Source: a virus. Taken from it: DNA of 20,098 bases. The translations under genes and the position numbers were made by a program. Below the pieces are notes generated by a model. The model made no database searches. It was not told the origin of the DNA and worked only from the letters and a program-made list of their open reading frames with translations. The DNA is taken from IMG/VR virus record IMGVR_UViG_3300042509_000843, positions 1-20,098 of that record; one strand, written 5' to 3'. This document shows positions 11,330-19,715 of this stretch, in pieces (positions within the stretch are counted from its first letter, which is position 1; each line of letters starts with the position of its first letter).

Positions 11330-11358
11330 CCGATAACCCATCGGTGGGTTTCTGTCAA
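11330..11358 (-). promoter_or_regulatory. Predicted sigma70-type promoter of the recombination operon
   Basis: The minus strand has a perfect -35 TTGACA (11358-11353), a 17-base spacer and a partial -10 TATCGG (11335-11330). The -35 overlaps the stop codon of the 901-codon gene. The spacer contains the palindrome at 11335-11350. A start site near 11323 would precede the 66-codon gene by only a few bases. The -10 is weak, so a regulator may be needed. Confidence 0.5.
11335..11350 (-). promoter_or_regulatory. Putative operator palindrome (site 3)
   Basis: The minus strand reads AACCCACCGATGGGTT, arms of 6 bp around CCGA. A second, mutually exclusive stem, ACCGAT (11329-11334) with ATCGGT (11340-11345), and an outer GACAG/CTGTC pair (11320-11324 and 11352-11356) overlap it. 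The position inside the promoter spacer fits a repressor or activator site; alternating RNA hairpins are the other reading. Confidence 0.55.
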
Positions 11359-14060
11359 GCTACGTCGAGGTCAACGTATCGGATATCTCGGTAAAGCGGA
11401 CCAACCATAGCGTCCTCGTAGCTTGCAGACTGAGTGGTCTCGCCAAATCCGTAGGACCGCATGGGTCTCCATGTTGTTGCTGCGGTAACTAAGCCTCCAG
11501 CACCAGTAAGAACTGCATTTGAACAATCAAAATTGAATGAATTAAAACCTTTTGATCTGCAATACGTTGCAAGAACGCTTTGGCTTATAACCCAATAGGT
11601 TTGCATTATTGCAGTGTCATACAACTCTTTAGCTTGTAATCCATTAGCTAAAAAATCGTAGTATTGATTTCCATTGATAAAAAAACACGGCCCTTCAGAT
11701 GGATCTAAACAAGTAAGTGTTAAATCTTTGTTTAGAACATCTCCCATGGTTGACGGCACAATAACACCGGCAGCATTGAATTTGCGGATTGGACACCAAG
11801 AATCTCCGTGAGCCATTGGAATAGAGCGGTTCCATCCGTTAACGTGAGACTCCAAAAGATTCCAAAGAAAAGCTGACTTCGGTATCTTGTGATACAATGG
11901 TCCTATTTTGTTTGCAATATATGGCTCATATTGTAAGTCAAAGTATATTGCTGGCTTCCATCTAATATCAGCCAAGTAAGCTTGCTCTGTTGTTGTAACA
12001 GAAACCTGAGGAAACCACGGAGCAAGACAAGCCATTGCGGCGTTGTTTTTGTCGCGAAAGACATCGTCAGCAACACCGTTGTCTTGAATTGTCTTGTTTG
12101 GTTTTCCAAGTATTCTTACAGATGCATCAACACCGCCTTTGCCTCCCCATTTATTGATCCAAAAATCAGAACCAAATACGGTAATTGGAGAAGGCGGGAT
12201 ACCATTAGATGAAAACACTCGCTCAAGATCGTAATCGTAAACGCTGCTTGAGAATCCCCACGGTCCACCGGAAGGAACGTAAGCGCAATTTACGGCAGCA
12301 TATGGATACAAACCACCTGCTTGAGTGCTAATTTGCGGAAATACATTGCCATACATACCGTTATAATTGCTCGGTTGAGCTAGTATGTAAGTCTTTGTAA
12401 CTGATATGTATGGAGTGTTTGAATAGATACCAACACCAAAACCAGTTGGTCTTAATTCAGTTCGCAATTCCATTACATTTGCAACTCTCTCGTAATTTGT
12501 AGCTTCACTTAAAGCGTTTGCATCATACTGCTGGATTCCTCCAGTTGTTGCAACTCGCACTGTTAAGCCAATTGGACTCAATTTAACAATACCAACTTTC
12601 TCTTCAGGAATTTCAACCTGAACATTGGGGTTATAACTGACAATAAATCCTTCTTCAACCGCAATGCGAGCGCGGAGATCCCGCATTTTCTCCATCCACG
12701 TTGGGACATTATTGGGTTGCCAAACAGTAGCAATCTGCGGTGAAGATACGTCTTGAGTGTAGTAATACGAAGGATACTTAATTGAAATGTATGTTGTTGT
12801 TGGGTTTATTTGCCAAAAAGGTTGGTTTTCTTGGAAAAACACATTGCAATCAATAGGGTAAATTCTTACAGCCGCATTTGGCGTTTTACTAAACATCGAC
12901 AAATCGGTTCCATCAACTACTACATTGATTCCAATATCATCAAGTGTTTCTAAAAATGATGTAACTCCAGTAAAAACTTTAATAAAGTCTCTATATGTTC
13001 CACCAGATGTTACGTCGTAGATTTGAACTCTAACTCGTCCCCAAGTGAATATTGCATCACCAATAGCGGTATTAGAATCCGCAGGATCTGAGTATTCTGG
13101 ATACACCAAGCGGATATCGTGAGCAAAAGCAGCGTCAACCCACGCTCCCATTATCCTCATCCACTGGAGCAAGATAAATGGGTTGGCAATGTTATTAGCT
13201 TTAGCTGACCTCTCCATGCAAACCGAAAGAGATTCCAATTGTCCGTACATTGGCGGACCACCGGCAAAGTAAGGAACGTCTCCAGCGACGTAAGGGAAGA
13301 AATAAACGCAGGGAGTACCATCACGCCAAGTTGATAGCCAAGTACCGTCAGCGCGTCTCCTGAACGATCTGCAACCCATTGCAGGGACCGTCTTGCGTTC
13401 TGCTGATCCGTCCGGTAACTGAAGAAATACGGTTAGATCTTTGCTGCCAAAATTGTGAACTCGCCAGCAATCAAATCGCTTGTAACTATTGAGAATCTTA
13501 AAGGTTAAAAGACCTTCAATCTTGATCTCAGCAACAGCGGTCTTGTGATTGTGGATTCTACCGGGAGGAAGAGAAGGTGTTGATCCGGCTGCTGAAAAGT
13601 AAGACCTAACGTATGACAGATAGCCAGAATCCCAATCGTCCCAACCTAAATGGACATCGTATTCAATGCCATCAACGGTCCTCTTGTGTAACTCAAAAGA
13701 CTTTTGTATCCATTCAACATTACAATCAGTAGCATCAAAAACGTCAACATATCTATCAACGTAAACTTGACCGCCAGCAGGATCTTGATATTTGGTCTCT
13801 AAGAAAGAAAGCTCATGCTCAATTTGAGTTTGAGTTGGAGTGCTTCCAAATACATAAAAGCTAGTTGCTGGATCAATGCAATATTCATATTCAACACCTT
13901 TTGGTAAATTGCTTCCGTCATTCCTTAACTGAGTTACGCCAACAGCATACGGAGTCTTACCGTCTAAAGTTCTGGCGCACTTATTGTCGAATCTCGCGTA
14001 TAAATCATTGAGATTGCGAGCAGTCCACATCTTTTCATTTCTATCAATTGCCAATGGCAT
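11355..14060 (-). CDS. Large virion protein of unknown family (901 aa), distal tail region
   Basis: I do not recognise a family. The protein is rich in Tyr, Trp, Phe, Asn and Pro with few long helices, as in tail-tip, baseplate or receptor-binding proteins. There is no coiled coil, membrane segment or obvious enzyme motif. Position supports a tail role: it is the last gene after tape measure, distal tail protein and three small virion-type genes. The ATG at 14060 follows the preceding TGA by one base. The base composition is more AT-rich in the centre (about 11500-13000). It may be a central fibre, tip or host-binding protein. Confidence 0.75.
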   Translation of the reverse strand: MPLAIDRNEKMWTARNLNDLYARFDNKCARTLDGKTPYAVGVTQLRNDGSNLPKGVEYEYCIDPATSFYVFGSTPTQTQIEHELSFLETKYQDPAGGQVYVDRYVDVFDATDCNVEWIQKSFELHKRTVDGIEYDVHLGWDDWDSGYLSYVRSYFSAAGSTPSLPPGRIHNHKTAVAEIKIEGLLTFKILNSYKRFDCWRVHNFGSKDLTVFLQLPDGSAERKTVPAMGCRSFRRRADGTWLSTWRDGTPCVYFFPYVAGDVPYFAGGPPMYGQLESLSVCMERSAKANNIANPFILLQWMRIMGAWVDAAFAHDIRLVYPEYSDPADSNTAIGDAIFTWGRVRVQIYDVTSGGTYRDFIKVFTGVTSFLETLDDIGINVVVDGTDLSMFSKTPNAAVRIYPIDCNVFFQENQPFWQINPTTTYISIKYPSYYYTQDVSSPQIATVWQPNNVPTWMEKMRDLRARIAVEEGFIVSYNPNVQVEIPEEKVGIVKLSPIGLTVRVATTGGIQQYDANALSEATNYERVANVMELRTELRPTGFGVGIYSNTPYISVTKTYILAQPSNYNGMYGNVFPQISTQAGGLYPYAAVNCAYVPSGGPWGFSSSVYDYDLERVFSSNGIPPSPITVFGSDFWINKWGGKGGVDASVRILGKPNKTIQDNGVADDVFRDKNNAAMACLAPWFPQVSVTTTEQAYLADIRWKPAIYFDLQYEPYIANKIGPLYHKIPKSAFLWNLLESHVNGWNRSIPMAHGDSWCPIRKFNAAGVIVPSTMGDVLNKDLTLTCLDPSEGPCFFINGNQYYDFLANGLQAKELYDTAIMQTYWVISQSVLATYCRSKGFNSFNFDCSNAVLTGAGGLVTAATTWRPMRSYGFGETTQSASYEDAMVGPLYRDIRYVDLDVA

Positions 14061-14061
14061 A

Positions 14062-14277
14062 TCAATAGAACCAAGATTCCTCCGCAGTGGTTGTTGTAAC
14101 TGTCTTTCCAGTCTGCTTTATCTTAAGCGTCGTGCCATTCGGAGTCTGCTCAATCGCTTGATCGGGTCCAGCAACAAGCTGGATCTTGCGGACAACGTCA
14201 ATCAGTTGATTGATGGCGCGAGCGTGTTCGGCTTTGATACCACGCTCTGCAACCTTAGATGGTAGGGTGACAGCCAT
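14062..14277 (-). CDS. Small tail-region protein (71 aa)
   Basis: Not assigned. Residues 8-35 form a helix (VAERGIKAEHARAINQLIDV), then a beta-rich threonine-repeat stretch (LKIKQTGKTVTTTT) runs to the end. Similar short proteins with an N-terminal helix and a strand-rich C-terminus sit before tail-fibre genes in other phages. The ATG at 14277 overlaps the upstream TAA (TAATG), so it is probably coupled. Confidence 0.7.
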   Translation of the reverse strand: MAVTLPSKVAERGIKAEHARAINQLIDVVRKIQLVAGPDQAIEQTPNGTTLKIKQTGKTVTTTTAEESWFY

Positions 14278-14642
14278 TAGATTTCGCAGTATTGAGCGAA
14301 CACTTTAACGCTTGATCCGCTGGTTACTGCTTTCAGATACAGGTTAGCATCAACTCGCGGAATAAGCATGAACTCTCCAGCAGGAATTTGAAATTGGTAA
14401 GGAGTAGAAACCCCAACATAGACCGCATATTGCAAATCTAAGTTCTTGATCAACACTTTGTACGGTAATGATAGATCAGCAGCGATCTCAAGTAATTCAT
14501 CAGCAGCAGAACCGATATCTTGGGTATTTTGACCCATATCGGTTCCGGTCATGTTCACTATAGAAGTAAACGTCTGTGAGTTGATTGATGCGCCGTTTTT
14601 GGACGCATACAACCTAGCGGACATTTCTATTTCGTTTGACAT
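14277..14642 (-). CDS. Small virion-type protein (121 aa), tandem paralog B
   Basis: It shares MxxEIxMxARLYASKxGA at the start, TxxDMGxxTQxIG in the middle, a PYKxLIxNLD segment, an IPAGExxLxP segment and a final CEI with the next upstream gene. The two are roughly 40% identical by eye. The pattern is beta-strand rich, as in small tail or baseplate decoration proteins. No named family is recognised. The ATG is at 14642, 11 bases after the upstream stop. Confidence 0.75.
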   Translation of the reverse strand: MSNEIEMSARLYASKNGASINSQTFTSIVNMTGTDMGQNTQDIGSAADELLEIAADLSLPYKVLIKNLDLQYAVYVGVSTPYQFQIPAGEFMLIPRVDANLYLKAVTSGSSVKVFAQYCEI

Positions 14643-14653
14643 AGGACAAACGC

Positions 14654-15013
14654 TTAGATCTCACAGAACGTTGCTTGGATGGTAACGGAAGACGTATTTG
14701 CTAGGAGATACAGCGTTGCGCTGACGTACGGCATCAGCAGTGTTTCACCAGCGGGGATACGCATCGTGTAAGTACCAGAGACAAAGCCAAGCTCGACATA
14801 GTTGGTGCTGTCCAAGTTGGCAATCAGCAGCTTGTACGGGCTGGCTACATCAACTGGAACGTCAAGAGCCTCAACGGTGGTTCCAATCAATTGGGTCTGT
14901 GAACCCATATCGACTCCGGCCATTGTTGCGCTTTTGGTGTAGGTTACGCTCGGCAAGAAAGCTCCACCTTTGGAAGCGTACAAGCGAGCCGTCATTTGAA
15001 TTTCGTCAGCCAT
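14654..15013 (-). CDS. Small virion-type protein (119 aa), tandem paralog A
   Basis: Paralog of the following gene, with the shared landmarks ARLYASK near residue 9, DMGSQTQ, PYKLLIANLD, IPAGETLL and a final CEI. It is likely beta-sandwich and structural. The IPAGE segment resembles the surface-loop strands of small phage tail proteins, but I cannot name the family. The ATG at 15013 is preceded by CTAACACAACATG without a Shine-Dalgarno sequence, 11 bases after the upstream stop. Confidence 0.75.
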   Translation of the reverse strand: MADEIQMTARLYASKGGAFLPSVTYTKSATMAGVDMGSQTQLIGTTVEALDVPVDVASPYKLLIANLDSTNYVELGFVSGTYTMRIPAGETLLMPYVSATLYLLANTSSVTIQATFCEI

Positions 15014-15024
15014 GTTGTGTTAGG

Positions 15025-15864
15025 TTATCTGAGTAAACTAGGGTCTACGTTGTAAGGATATGCGAAAAGATCCCAAGCTGCAAACGTCCAAGTCTCATTG
15101 CGCTCTACTTGGTTGGTCTTAATCATCAGCGAGGTTGAGTCGTTTGTTTTAAGCCAAGCCCAAGCAGTTCCATCTGGCGTTAGGTTTGGATTAGCTGGCG
15201 GTCTTGGCATTACGTTTCTTACTGACGCAGGAAACAGATTATTGTTTGCGAGAACAACTCCAGAATACACCGCCGATATAATCGGTGGAGTTGATGGCAA
15301 TCCGTTTAAAGCAGAGTAAGAGGATATGCGAGTCAGTGAAACTCGGTGAGTCTGAAAACTCGTTTGGCCTCTTGCAAGACGTTTTACCAATTGATGAGCC
15401 AGCGGAAACTGGCTTTCAAGCAGTGGCAACTTGTTGTTCTTTGGATCTTCTGCCGCTAACTTTATAGCGGAAAAGTACAATTCAGTGTCGAGATTCGTTT
15501 TTGCTTCAGCCCTAACTTGCGGCAGTTCAAACAAAGAAGCATCAACGTATTCAGTCCTGAACTCGTAACGCTGAGACGGTTCTTCATCTCCTGCCGGTTG
15601 CGGAGCGGTAGGATTATTGGTGTTAAAGTTGGTCCCAGAAAAAGTAACCGTTGCTTCAGAGTACGGACCCTTTTCAATAATTTGGTATTTGCCTCCAGCA
15701 ATAACCCAGTTAACTGAAGCATTACGCAAAGCGTCTTTGCTTCCGCGATATGTGTAAATTATCTGCCTACCAGTACCATCACCTCCGCTGTATTCGCGGG
15801 AAACTTCAATGTATCCAAAGTCTTTATCTGAAAGATTTATGTCACTAGTTTTGATTGTAGCCAT
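15025..15864 (-). CDS. Distal tail structural protein candidate (279 aa)
   Basis: No family is recognised with certainty. It lies directly after the tape measure gene, where siphoviruses usually encode a distal tail protein. The N-terminal part has strands (FGYIEVSREY, GRQIIYTY), the middle is helical and charged, and the last 60 residues end in WTFAAWDLFAYPYNV. The ATG at 15864 follows the tape measure stop by one base (TAATATG), with AGAAGAC as a weak RBS. The assignment rests on position. Confidence 0.65.
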   Translation of the reverse strand: MATIKTSDINLSDKDFGYIEVSREYSGGDGTGRQIIYTYRGSKDALRNASVNWVIAGGKYQIIEKGPYSEATVTFSGTNFNTNNPTAPQPAGDEEPSQRYEFRTEYVDASLFELPQVRAEAKTNLDTELYFSAIKLAAEDPKNNKLPLLESQFPLAHQLVKRLARGQTSFQTHRVSLTRISSYSALNGLPSTPPIISAVYSGVVLANNNLFPASVRNVMPRPPANPNLTPDGTAWAWLKTNDSTSLMIKTNQVERNETWTFAAWDLFAYPYNVDPSLLR

Positions 15865-15865
15865 A

Positions 15866-16945
15866 TTAGTCTTCTGTGTTTCTTGACGTCTTATCGGTAT
15901 TCTTCACAATCATCTTCAATTGAAGAGTTTGTTCAATGGCTTGTCTAATAGCTGTATCTTGTGCGCCCTGAAATCCACTGAATCCACCAATGCGAGCAAG
16001 AGGATCTTGAGAACCACCAAGCGAAAACTTGTCTCCTTTAACCCTTTCAAACTGCGGTGTCCCTATAGCTGGAGGGTTCTCTCCTGTCTTTTCTGGTTGC
16101 TGATTAGCAAACTTTGCCGCTAAAGGGCTTTGACTAAAAGCACGGGCTGATTCCATAAAGCCTCCTTTTTGATTTGCTACTCCTGATACTGCAGAAACAT
16201 ATAAAGGCGCGGTAAAGAAGTTTCGTTTATCAAATCCATCAACGAAACTCCGGAAAGCTTCACCAGTAAGTTTAAGTCCCTCAGCCATTGCTGGAGAGCT
16301 AATGGCTTTTAACCTACGATATTGCTCATCAAGCAAATTGTTGCTTTTTGCTAGATCATCAATGTTTTTAGAAGAAAATAGATTCCTATTTGATGTGGTT
16401 TGATATTCAGCTAAAGCTGCCGCTGCTTTTCGTAACCCCAAACCATACAATTCAGTTATAGCTGTTGTGGTTTGTGCTGATTTACCTGATTCTTTATAAG
16501 CAGCAACAAGCTTTTGGCTTAGATCAAAATTTTCAATTTGAATATTGTTTAGATCAGACAAAGAAACACCGAGAGCCGCCATTCTTTTAATTTGAGCCTC
16601 ATCTCCGCTTGTTGCTTCAATTCTAGCTTTTGCTGTCTTCTCAAGAATAGATGCAAATTGTTCAAAACTAACTCCAGTTTCACTAGCTAGTATTTGAAGT
16701 CGTTGAATGTTATCAGTGTTTACGTTTAGTTGCTTTGATAAATCACTTATGTCATTAGCCGCTTTTGCTACAGAATGAGCAAACGCAGTAACAGCCGCAA
16801 CTGACAACGCTCCAGCGAGTTTGCTGGTGACAGCACTCTTAAAGCTGTTTCCAAACTTTTCACCAATGCTTTGAGCGCGTTTAACGCCCATCTCAAATTG
16901 AGTGGAATCAATTCCAAGCTTCACCAACATCGAGAGAATACCCAT
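15866..16945 (-). CDS. Tail tape measure protein (359 aa)
   Basis: The N-terminus (LVKLGIDSTQFEMGVKRAQ, residues 7-25) is the typical start of phage tape measure proteins. A long helical body (ISDLSKQLNVNTDNIQRLQI, then several Ala/Gln-rich helices) and a hydrophobic segment near 40-60 (LAGALSVAAVTAFAHSVA) follow. It would set the tail length. At 359 residues it is short; with the usual rule of about 1.5 angstrom per residue the tail tube would be near 50 nm. It follows the chaperone-like gene by one base. Confidence 0.85.
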   Translation of the reverse strand: MGILSMLVKLGIDSTQFEMGVKRAQSIGEKFGNSFKSAVTSKLAGALSVAAVTAFAHSVAKAANDISDLSKQLNVNTDNIQRLQILASETGVSFEQFASILEKTAKARIEATSGDEAQIKRMAALGVSLSDLNNIQIENFDLSQKLVAAYKESGKSAQTTTAITELYGLGLRKAAAALAEYQTTSNRNLFSSKNIDDLAKSNNLLDEQYRRLKAISSPAMAEGLKLTGEAFRSFVDGFDKRNFFTAPLYVSAVSGVANQKGGFMESARAFSQSPLAAKFANQQPEKTGENPPAIGTPQFERVKGDKFSLGGSQDPLARIGGFSGFQGAQDTAIRQAIEQTLQLKMIVKNTDKTSRNTED

Positions 16946-16946
16946 A

Positions 16947-17498
16947 TCAGTTATCTTGTTGGTTTTGCCAAATGGCCTCGCTTTGCTCGTCCCACAACTG
17001 AACCTGACCCATCATCTCTGCGTGAGCTAGAATCAGCCTTTCTGCATCACCAAGAGGCATCCTGACAGCATCGTCTGGTCCAATGCCAATATGGAGACAA
17101 CCAACAAGCACTCGCTCGGTCCACGGCATCGCGGGACGCTTTGATTTGGTTCCAGCTTCCGTCAGCACCTCGGGAGCGGTTGACTGCTCTTTGAGCCAAA
17201 GCTGGAACTTGTCGGACTCAACCATCAGATTCGTCCTCTGAATCCGTTTCCCCCAAATCCAAAGCGCGAGATCTCTCCAGATCGATTTGATTGATCTTAT
17301 GGATTCCAGAGGAGGCTGTGAGCAAACAAGCACAGCCTCAGCTAGATCATTGGACGTAATCTCTCCACCTAAAACGTACGGGGATCGAAGTCTTTGCAGC
17401 AATATCGCGTGACCTACAGTGTAGGGGACAAGTCGAACCCCAAGCACCACTGGCGCTGGAGGTCCGCTCTCTGCGAGTATTCTTGCAAGTTCTGACAC
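16947..17498 (-). CDS. Tail assembly chaperone-like protein (183 aa)
   Basis: The gene lies between the major tail protein and the tape measure, where siphoviruses encode tail assembly chaperones (lambda G/GT type). The protein is helical, with a Trp-rich C-terminal part (VQLWDEQSEAIWQNQQDN), as in chaperones that bind the tape measure. I start at the GTG at 17498, two bases after the upstream TAA; a longer reading to 17552 would overlap the tail protein. No overlapping second chaperone ORF or clear slippery site is visible, so the usual frameshift product may be absent. Confidence 0.65.
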   Translation of the reverse strand: MSELARILAESGPPAPVVLGVRLVPYTVGHAILLQRLRSPYVLGGEITSNDLAEAVLVCSQPPLESIRSIKSIWRDLALWIWGKRIQRTNLMVESDKFQLWLKEQSTAPEVLTEAGTKSKRPAMPWTERVLVGCLHIGIGPDDAVRMPLGDAERLILAHAEMMGQVQLWDEQSEAIWQNQQDN

Positions 17499-17500
17499 GA

Positions 17501-17989
17501 TTACAGAGTGATCGCTGCGGTAGCTCCGTTGATACCAGCGTATTTCACGCAAGGGAGGCTCAACATTGCCTTTCCAGACTGAGTAAACTTAAGGCTTCCA
17601 CCTCCAATGTAGATCCAATCACCGTTGATAGAGTCGCTTCCTGTAGGGGGAGTTCCCGCAGTGAATGCTGCTCCGATAGATATTGAATCTGCCGACGTGA
17701 CGTTTACCCGTCCGTTGCCATTGGGAATTATCGCAGCAAGCAAAGCGTTCGCTGATGTTGATCCGCTTGGTATAATGTTAAAGGTTGCGGATAAGCGATC
17801 CCCTGCACTTACATTTGCAACCACTTCGCCAGATGAGTTTTTCACCTGTTCGGTGTCACATTCATGCGTAATGTCCATACTCTCAAGAGTCGCAATTCCC
17901 GCGACCAAAGGAAGAAGGTTTGCGGAATCGTAGACTTTGACGGTAGCTTTAGTCCCGAAGACTAGACCTAGACCTTTTGATGTTGCCAT
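17501..17989 (-). CDS. Major tail (tube) protein (162 aa)
   Basis: It is rich in small and beta-forming residues. A strand-loop pattern (GLVFGTKATVKVYD, then TLESMDITHECDTEQVKNSSGEVV) resembles phage tail tube proteins; the EQVKNSSGEVVANV stretch matches the conserved strand-turn-strand of that fold. Size is typical for short tube proteins. It precedes the chaperone and tape measure genes. The ATG at 17989 has the A/C-rich leader AACCCAAACATG and no Shine-Dalgarno sequence, notable for a gene expected to be highly expressed. Confidence 0.75.
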   Translation of the reverse strand: MATSKGLGLVFGTKATVKVYDSANLLPLVAGIATLESMDITHECDTEQVKNSSGEVVANVSAGDRLSATFNIIPSGSTSANALLAAIIPNGNGRVNVTSADSISIGAAFTAGTPPTGSDSINGDWIYIGGGSLKFTQSGKAMLSLPCVKYAGINGATAAITL

Positions 17990-17998
17990 GTTTGGGTT

Positions 17999-18484
17999 TT
18001 ATTGTTCGTTTGCTGCTGCGAAAATTGTCATGGATCGCGAAAAAGTTCTAGCTCTTTCGCTTATGTCGTTGATGCCGAAATCTACGGGAACCGCGAATTG
18101 CGCGTTAAAGCCTCCAGAGGGATCGGTGTCAAGTGCGTTGAGTTCCGCAATGTTGCCGTCAACATAGAGGTATTGCAGGAGATTCTCAAAGATTTGAACA
18201 ACCGCCAGAGCTTGAGCCTCCGAGGTATCGTCTGCGGACAACTGGAGCGTAGCGGTTATGTCTATCTCGCAAGTGCGTTCTGTAGGATGCACCGGAACCG
18301 CAGTCGATGCGCGGACTACGATGCGCGGGAAGCTCGGCATCTGATCCTCTAGATCTTGATCTGCAAACGCACCGTGACCATAGCTTGTGAGACAAGTCGG
18401 AGTGCCAATAGGAGACTCTGACCAGTCTTCAGCGGCAAGCCAGTCAACTAGAGCGCGTTCTGTTCGTAGAGCTACAGCGTTCAT
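17999..18484 (-). CDS. Tail terminator / head-tail completion protein (161 aa)
   Basis: Position directly before the major tail gene, and the sequence pattern with an N-terminal helix (ALRTERALVDWLAAEDW), a central PRIVVRAS strand, EIDITATLQLSADD and an alpha-helix (AQALAVVQIFENLLQYL), fit phage tail terminator proteins (lambda gpU-like), which cap the tube and join it to the head. The ATG at 18484 has AAAGGA about 10 bases upstream and overlaps the previous TGA. The family assignment is by pattern and context. Confidence 0.65.
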   Translation of the reverse strand: MNAVALRTERALVDWLAAEDWSESPIGTPTCLTSYGHGAFADQDLEDQMPSFPRIVVRASTAVPVHPTERTCEIDITATLQLSADDTSEAQALAVVQIFENLLQYLYVDGNIAELNALDTDPSGGFNAQFAVPVDFGINDISERARTFSRSMTIFAAANEQ

Positions 18485-19263
18485 GTGACGGTTATTCCTT
18501 TGGATTCAGACCCATCAAAAGCGGCTTGGAGTGCTGCGGCAATGTGGTTTTCAAGCTCACGCGCTTCATCGTTGTAAGCTTGTTGCATTGCTTTAGCATA
18601 GATCCGCTCCACGGTTCCAACTTGATTGTCGGCCAATCCAATGTTCATGCGGACATGGCTGGATGGATTGAATCCAGCTTTAGCGTTGAATGCGTAAGCG
18701 GAAGATCCTCGGTGCATCGCAACATTCTCCTGCGGCAAACCGTATTGATTGGCGAGATTGATCAACGCTTGGTTTCCAGCTACGGACTTAACGCCAGCAG
18801 ATCCCTTCTTTGCGCGTCGAGTTCCGCCAAATTGTTGGAAGGATGGCGACAGCTTCTTGATTGCTTTGGTTACAGCGGACTTGAGGTAACCAACAGAACC
18901 AGCAGCGCGACGGCGTAAAGCTCCAGCAGCCTTTCGCATATCTGCACCGTAGAGACCGGGTTTTCCCTCTTTAGCGTTCTTAGCTTGAGCGATCAAGTGG
19001 ACCACTCTTAATGCTCTATTTCTTCCAATATACTTTCCTGTCTTTTTGCTTTTACGCATCTTCAAGACATACCGATCTAAGTAATCTAAAACTTTGTTTC
19101 TTGACGCTTGTGGGGACTTAGGAGGCAACAAGCAATACAGCCGCAGCATCAGATAAAACGTGCGAGCATTGACCGCATCAGCAAGAGAACGCTTGGTCTT
19201 GGGGAGGTACTCCTTCCAAGCCGCATCAAACCTCGACGTATCAACTGTAACGGTTGGAGTCAT
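18481..19263 (-). CDS. HK97 gp10-like / minor tail or connector protein (260 aa)
   Basis: Strongly basic and helical. The centre (RKAAGALRRRAAGSVGYLKS, then AIKKLSP) and the N-terminal VDTSRFDAAWKEYLPKTKR resemble HK97 gp10-like completion proteins, but it is about twice as long. The C-terminal helix (AYNDEARELENHIAAALQAAF) is well formed. The ATG at 19263 overlaps the preceding TGA (ATGA) and its own TGA overlaps the next ATG. It probably acts at the head-tail interface; the name is tentative. Confidence 0.6.
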   Translation of the reverse strand: MTPTVTVDTSRFDAAWKEYLPKTKRSLADAVNARTFYLMLRLYCLLPPKSPQASRNKVLDYLDRYVLKMRKSKKTGKYIGRNRALRVVHLIAQAKNAKEGKPGLYGADMRKAAGALRRRAAGSVGYLKSAVTKAIKKLSPSFQQFGGTRRAKKGSAGVKSVAGNQALINLANQYGLPQENVAMHRGSSAYAFNAKAGFNPSSHVRMNIGLADNQVGTVERIYAKAMQQAYNDEARELENHIAAALQAAFDGSESKGITVT

Positions 19264-19715
19264 TTGGTTTTAGAGCCAAGTTCAAGAGTATAGTAAGCTC
19301 CAGATCCGTCTCGCTTGGCAGACATAATCCGCATCTGGCGACCGTCGTAAGTGAGAAGGCGACCTACCACCGGAATCATCTTACCAAAAGTGAGAAGCAA
19401 ACGGTCTGTGTTCTCTTGGAGGAGCAAGCTGCCGCTCTCCTGCAAGAGCCGGTCAGCGGTGGAGCCAACGTCACAAGACCAGACCGCAGCGTCAACCGTT
19501 ACCAATGTTGAGTCAGCTAGTCGCCAGTCAGAAAACTTAACCAGCACTCGCGCTTGGACGTTGTCTTGGAACCCACCGGAGATAACCGAGTTAGCGTCAG
19601 TAATCGCAGCAGGAAGACAGCGAACCAGCACTCCCTGCCACAAAAACGACGGGTTTCCCATCGCGCTCTGTAGCACAGACATCCCCAACTGGAGACTGGT
19701 TGCGATTAGATTCAC
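19260..19715 (-). CDS. Head-tail connector candidate (151 aa)
   Basis: Not recognised with certainty. It is beta-rich with a VLVKFSDWRL segment, a VDAAVWSCDVG stretch, and a C-terminal RLLTYDGRQMRIMSAKRDGSGAYY segment (given as landmarks), typical of small connector or stopper proteins with an SH3-like barrel. It lies two genes before the tail terminator, where stoppers (head-closure proteins) are usual. The start is a GTG at 19715 that overlaps the TGA of the previous gene. Confidence 0.55.
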   Translation of the reverse strand: MNLIATSLQLGMSVLQSAMGNPSFLWQGVLVRCLPAAITDANSVISGGFQDNVQARVLVKFSDWRLADSTLVTVDAAVWSCDVGSTADRLLQESGSLLLQENTDRLLLTFGKMIPVVGRLLTYDGRQMRIMSAKRDGSGAYYTLELGSKTK

